Shown here: in pieces, positions 13,141 through 14,608 of the stretch | Numbering within the stretch: position 1 is the stretch's first letter | Layout: every line of letters begins with the position of its first letter | Assembly: GCA_035542775.1 (NCBI GenBank) | Contig: DATKKX010000395.1 | Span: forward strand, 1-14,608 | Length of the DNA stretch: 14,608 nucleotides | Source of the DNA: DATKKX01 sp035542775 | GTDB lineage: Bacteria > Planctomycetota > Phycisphaerae > UBA1845 > UTPLA1 | Direction of reading: 5' to 3' | Notes under the pieces: generated by a model | What the model was told of the DNA's origin: nothing | Seen by the model: only the letters and a program-made list of their open reading frames with translations | The model's database searches: none | Made by a program: the position numbers and the translations under genes

Positions 13141-13734
13141 ATGACCGTTACGCTGGTGACGTTCAGCCCGAAAGGCACCCGCAAGGACTTTCCGTTGGAG
13201 GGCACGATCCTCATCGGTCGGAAGACTGAGGCGGACCTCCGTATCCCGCTTCAGGAGATTTCGCGAGAGCACTGTCGCGTTTCCGTCAACGGCAAGAAGG
13301 TCATCCTCAACGATCTTGACAGCGGCAATGGAACGTTTGTGAACGACCAGCGCGTCGTTCAGGCGACACTGAAAGCCGGCGATCGGATCAAGATCGGGCC
13401 GGTCATCTTTATCGTGCAGATCGACGGCATACCCAAGAAGATCGCGCCGCCGGCCCCATCCGCGCCCGCCAAGCGAGCGCCCGCGGATGCCCCCACCGAG
13501 GTCAGCCCGACCCCCGTGCCCGCGAAGGCCGCGCCGTCCGATGGAGAAGAGATCGACCTCGATTCGCTGGAGGAACTCGATCTGGACGATGTCAGCGATT
13601 TCGATCTGGATGACCTCGACCTGGGCGAGGACGAGAACGAGGACGAGGGGTCCAAGGACATCGGAGAGGTCGAGGAGATCGACGACGACGATCTGGCTAT
13701 CGATGAAGACTCGGACACTGATACGAAGAAGTAA
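13141..13734 (+). CDS. FHA-domain protein with a long acidic tail
   Basis: 197 residues. The N-terminal 95 form a forkhead-associated domain: GR (26-27), SREHC (41-45, the Ser-x-x-His core) and SGNGTFVN (61-68, the phospho-Thr-contacting Asn-Gly), then KAGDRIKIGPVIFIVQ. It should bind phosphothreonine peptides, and so a Ser/Thr kinase partner is expected elsewhere. Residues about 100-137 are an Ala/Pro linker. From about 138 the tail is almost wholly Asp, Glu, Leu and Ile (for example EELDLDDVSDFDLDDLDLGE) and ends DTDTKK. The tail is probably disordered and strongly negative. The ATG at 13141 follows AAGGGA about 5 nt upstream; the frame is open to a GTG at 13093, without family signal. A downstream Hpt gene suggests a shared signalling theme. 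Confidence 0.9.
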   Translation: MTVTLVTFSPKGTRKDFPLEGTILIGRKTEADLRIPLQEISREHCRVSVNGKKVILNDLDSGNGTFVNDQRVVQATLKAGDRIKIGPVIFIVQIDGIPKKIAPPAPSAPAKRAPADAPTEVSPTPVPAKAAPSDGEEIDLDSLEELDLDDVSDFDLDDLDLGEDENEDEGSKDIGEVEEIDDDDLAIDEDSDTDTKK

Positions 13735-13755
13735 GTCCGAGGTCAACACTTTTTT
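13710..13755 (+). terminator. Possible intrinsic terminator of the FHA gene
   Basis: CTCGGAC (13710-13716) pairs with GTCCGAG (13735-13741) across an 18-nt loop that contains the stop codon, and six Ts follow at 13750-13755. The large loop and the 8-nt gap before the Ts make it weak. Confidence 0.4.
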
Positions 13756-14071
13756 CCCTTAATCGCCCGCCTTCCGTATCCGTGAACTTGTCCACGTTGC
13801 GGTGAACCCGCAACCAAAGTGTGCTGCCGCCTCTGGGCGCATAATAACACATCTCGACACGTGAACCGGCAGGCTGCTTTTCTGTGAACTGTCCCGGCCT
13901 GGTCGGGTTTTCTCGGACGCCGCGAATACACTTCAACCGCGTCAAGCTCAAGCGTCCTGCCCAACCCCACGATGTTAGGGAACAGAGGGGAAAGAACGCC
14001 TGTGGAATCCCTTGGGCCCTGGTTTACCGCCCTCTCAGGGTGGTAGCCGAAGCAGTTGGGGAGTGGCTCAC
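13735..14071. promoter_or_regulatory. Region between FHA and Hpt genes with GTGAAC repeats and hairpins
   Basis: 337 nt without a supported gene. GTGAAC occurs four times in direct orientation (13782, 13802, 13861 and 13884), and two copies continue in TTGTCC / TGTCC. One copy sits in the loop of a perfect 7-bp hairpin, GTTGCGG / CCGCAAC (13796-13814). A second hairpin, TACCGCCCT / AGGGTGGTA (14025-14045, one G-U, 3-nt loop), ends 26 nt before the Hpt start codon. A 24-codon frame at 13972-14046 lacks a ribosome site. No promoter was identified with confidence. Confidence 0.45.
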
Positions 14072-14425
14072 ATGGCCGATCAGGAAAGAGAACCGACCAG
14101 CAAAGACGCCGACCCGTTGTTCTCGACACTCCTGGCGGAATGCCCGGAACTGTGGGACGTGGTGGAGGAGTTTGTGCACTCGCTTCCGGATCGGGTCATG
14201 ACCATGCAGGACGCGCTGCGGGACGGATCGCTCGACCAGCTCAAGATGCTGGCTCATCAACTCAAGGGGGCCGGGGCCAGTTACGGATACCAGGCGATCA
14301 GCGCGCGGGCGGGAGAGATTGAGCAGGCCGCCCACAACGGTTCGATCGACGACCTCGCGGCGAAGATCGCTGAAGTCACGGCGCTGGTGGCCCGCATCCA
14401 GGAAGGCCTCGAAAAGGGCCAGTAA
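14072..14425 (+). CDS. Stand-alone Hpt (histidine phosphotransfer) domain protein
   Basis: 117 residues, a single four-helix Hpt domain. The phospho-accepting His is His62 in LAHQLKGAGASYGY, with Lys65, Gly66 and Gly68 following as in the family. Before it, LWDVVEEFVHSLPDRVMTMQDAL matches the usual Hpt second helix (F-x-x-x-LP-R). After it, ARAGEIEQAAHNGSIDDLAAKIAEV gives the last two helices. It would relay phosphate between response-regulator receiver domains. No histidine kinase or receiver is in this window, so its partners are unknown. The ATG at 14072 has GGGGAG about 8 nt upstream. The frame upstream of this ATG is open for only about 20 codons and has no motif. Confidence 0.9.
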   Translation: MADQEREPTSKDADPLFSTLLAECPELWDVVEEFVHSLPDRVMTMQDALRDGSLDQLKMLAHQLKGAGASYGYQAISARAGEIEQAAHNGSIDDLAAKIAEVTALVARIQEGLEKGQ

Positions 14426-14574
14426 CGCTCGATCACGATTCAGATCCGCCTTTCTCCGTTTCACAACAGCAGAGGAACGGGCCACGGATATGGGAGGCAT
14501 CCTTCCTCGCTCCTGGCGTGGCCGCACGAGACCGCGGTCGCGGACCGCGCTCTATACGGGGATCGCCAAGCGGC
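14426..14574. other. Non-coding stretch after the Hpt gene
   Basis: Contains a GC-rich inverted repeat, CGCGGTC / GACCGCG (14533-14539 and 14543-14549, 3-nt loop), without a T-run. It may close the Hpt transcript. Short ATG frames are present but have no ribosome site or motif. Confidence 0.35.
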
Positions 14575-14580
14575 TATAAT
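14575..14580 (+). promoter_or_regulatory. TATAAT -10 box at the right edge
   Basis: A perfect TATAAT. It is followed 6 nt later by GTG (14587), which reads GTG GAG CAG GAG TCC to the window end, a possible leaderless start. Alternatively AGGAG (14594-14598) is the ribosome site of a gene whose ATG lies just beyond 14608. No clear -35 is present. Confidence 0.5.
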
Positions 14581-14608
14581 GCCGCGGTGGAGCAGGAGTC
14601 CTTTCAAG

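Noticed and set aside
13972..14046. 24-codon plus-strand frame before the Hpt gene
   Set aside because: It has no ribosome site, no hydrophobic or repeat character, and ends inside a hairpin.
1..14608. tRNA or rRNA genes
   Set aside because: A few T-loop-like GGTTCGA strings occur within coding regions, without acceptor-stem pairing or an anticodon arm.

Overview
This is a GC-rich bacterial chromosomal window with short intergenic gaps and no mobile element, CRISPR array, rRNA or tRNA that I could recognise. The gene mix points towards Planctomycetota (Phycisphaerae-like) or a neighbouring phylum. It includes a CPBP protease, an FHA protein with a long acidic tail, a stand-alone Hpt protein, HemW, an endonuclease III-related glycosylase and a TSG-type MIO ammonia-lyase. 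Shine-Dalgarno sites are uneven and there is a CACGAAG-type intergenic repeat. This assignment is an inference from style, not a homology search.

Layout. Positions 151-6034 hold five minus-strand genes. Read in the direction of transcription they are a CPBP membrane protease, RlmI (with its own TATAAT box), a condensation/acyltransferase-superfamily protein, an NmrA-like NAD(P)-binding protein and an SDR reductase. The last two probably share a transcript. A plus-strand monofunctional HhH-GPD DNA glycosylase (6119-6793) diverges from the protease. A 48-residue single-pass membrane protein (6893-7039, minus) follows; it is absent from ordinary long-ORF calls but has a strong Shine-Dalgarno and a good sigma70 promoter. 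The MIO ammonia-lyase (7286-8857, minus) lies behind a long structured leader. Positions 9284-11629 are a plus-strand run: a YbgC-type thioesterase, a DUF4261-like protein with a membrane N-terminus, and a MutT-like phosphoesterase. HemW (11667-12842, minus) converges on that run. An FHA protein and an Hpt protein (plus) close the window. A near-perfect promoter at the right edge leads into a gene that begins at or just past the end.

Most products are housekeeping: rRNA modification, DNA repair, radical-SAM heme chemistry, nucleotide sanitation, thioester hydrolysis and reductases. FHA plus Hpt suggests phosphorylation-based signalling with missing partners. I see no convincing new multi-gene defence or biosynthetic system.

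The points most worth checking are a 15-bp in-frame minisatellite between RlmI domains, the small membrane protein, the structured leader of the ammonia-lyase, the variant MIO triad, the altered HNxxYW motif of HemW, and leaderless-type promoters at rlmI and at the right edge.
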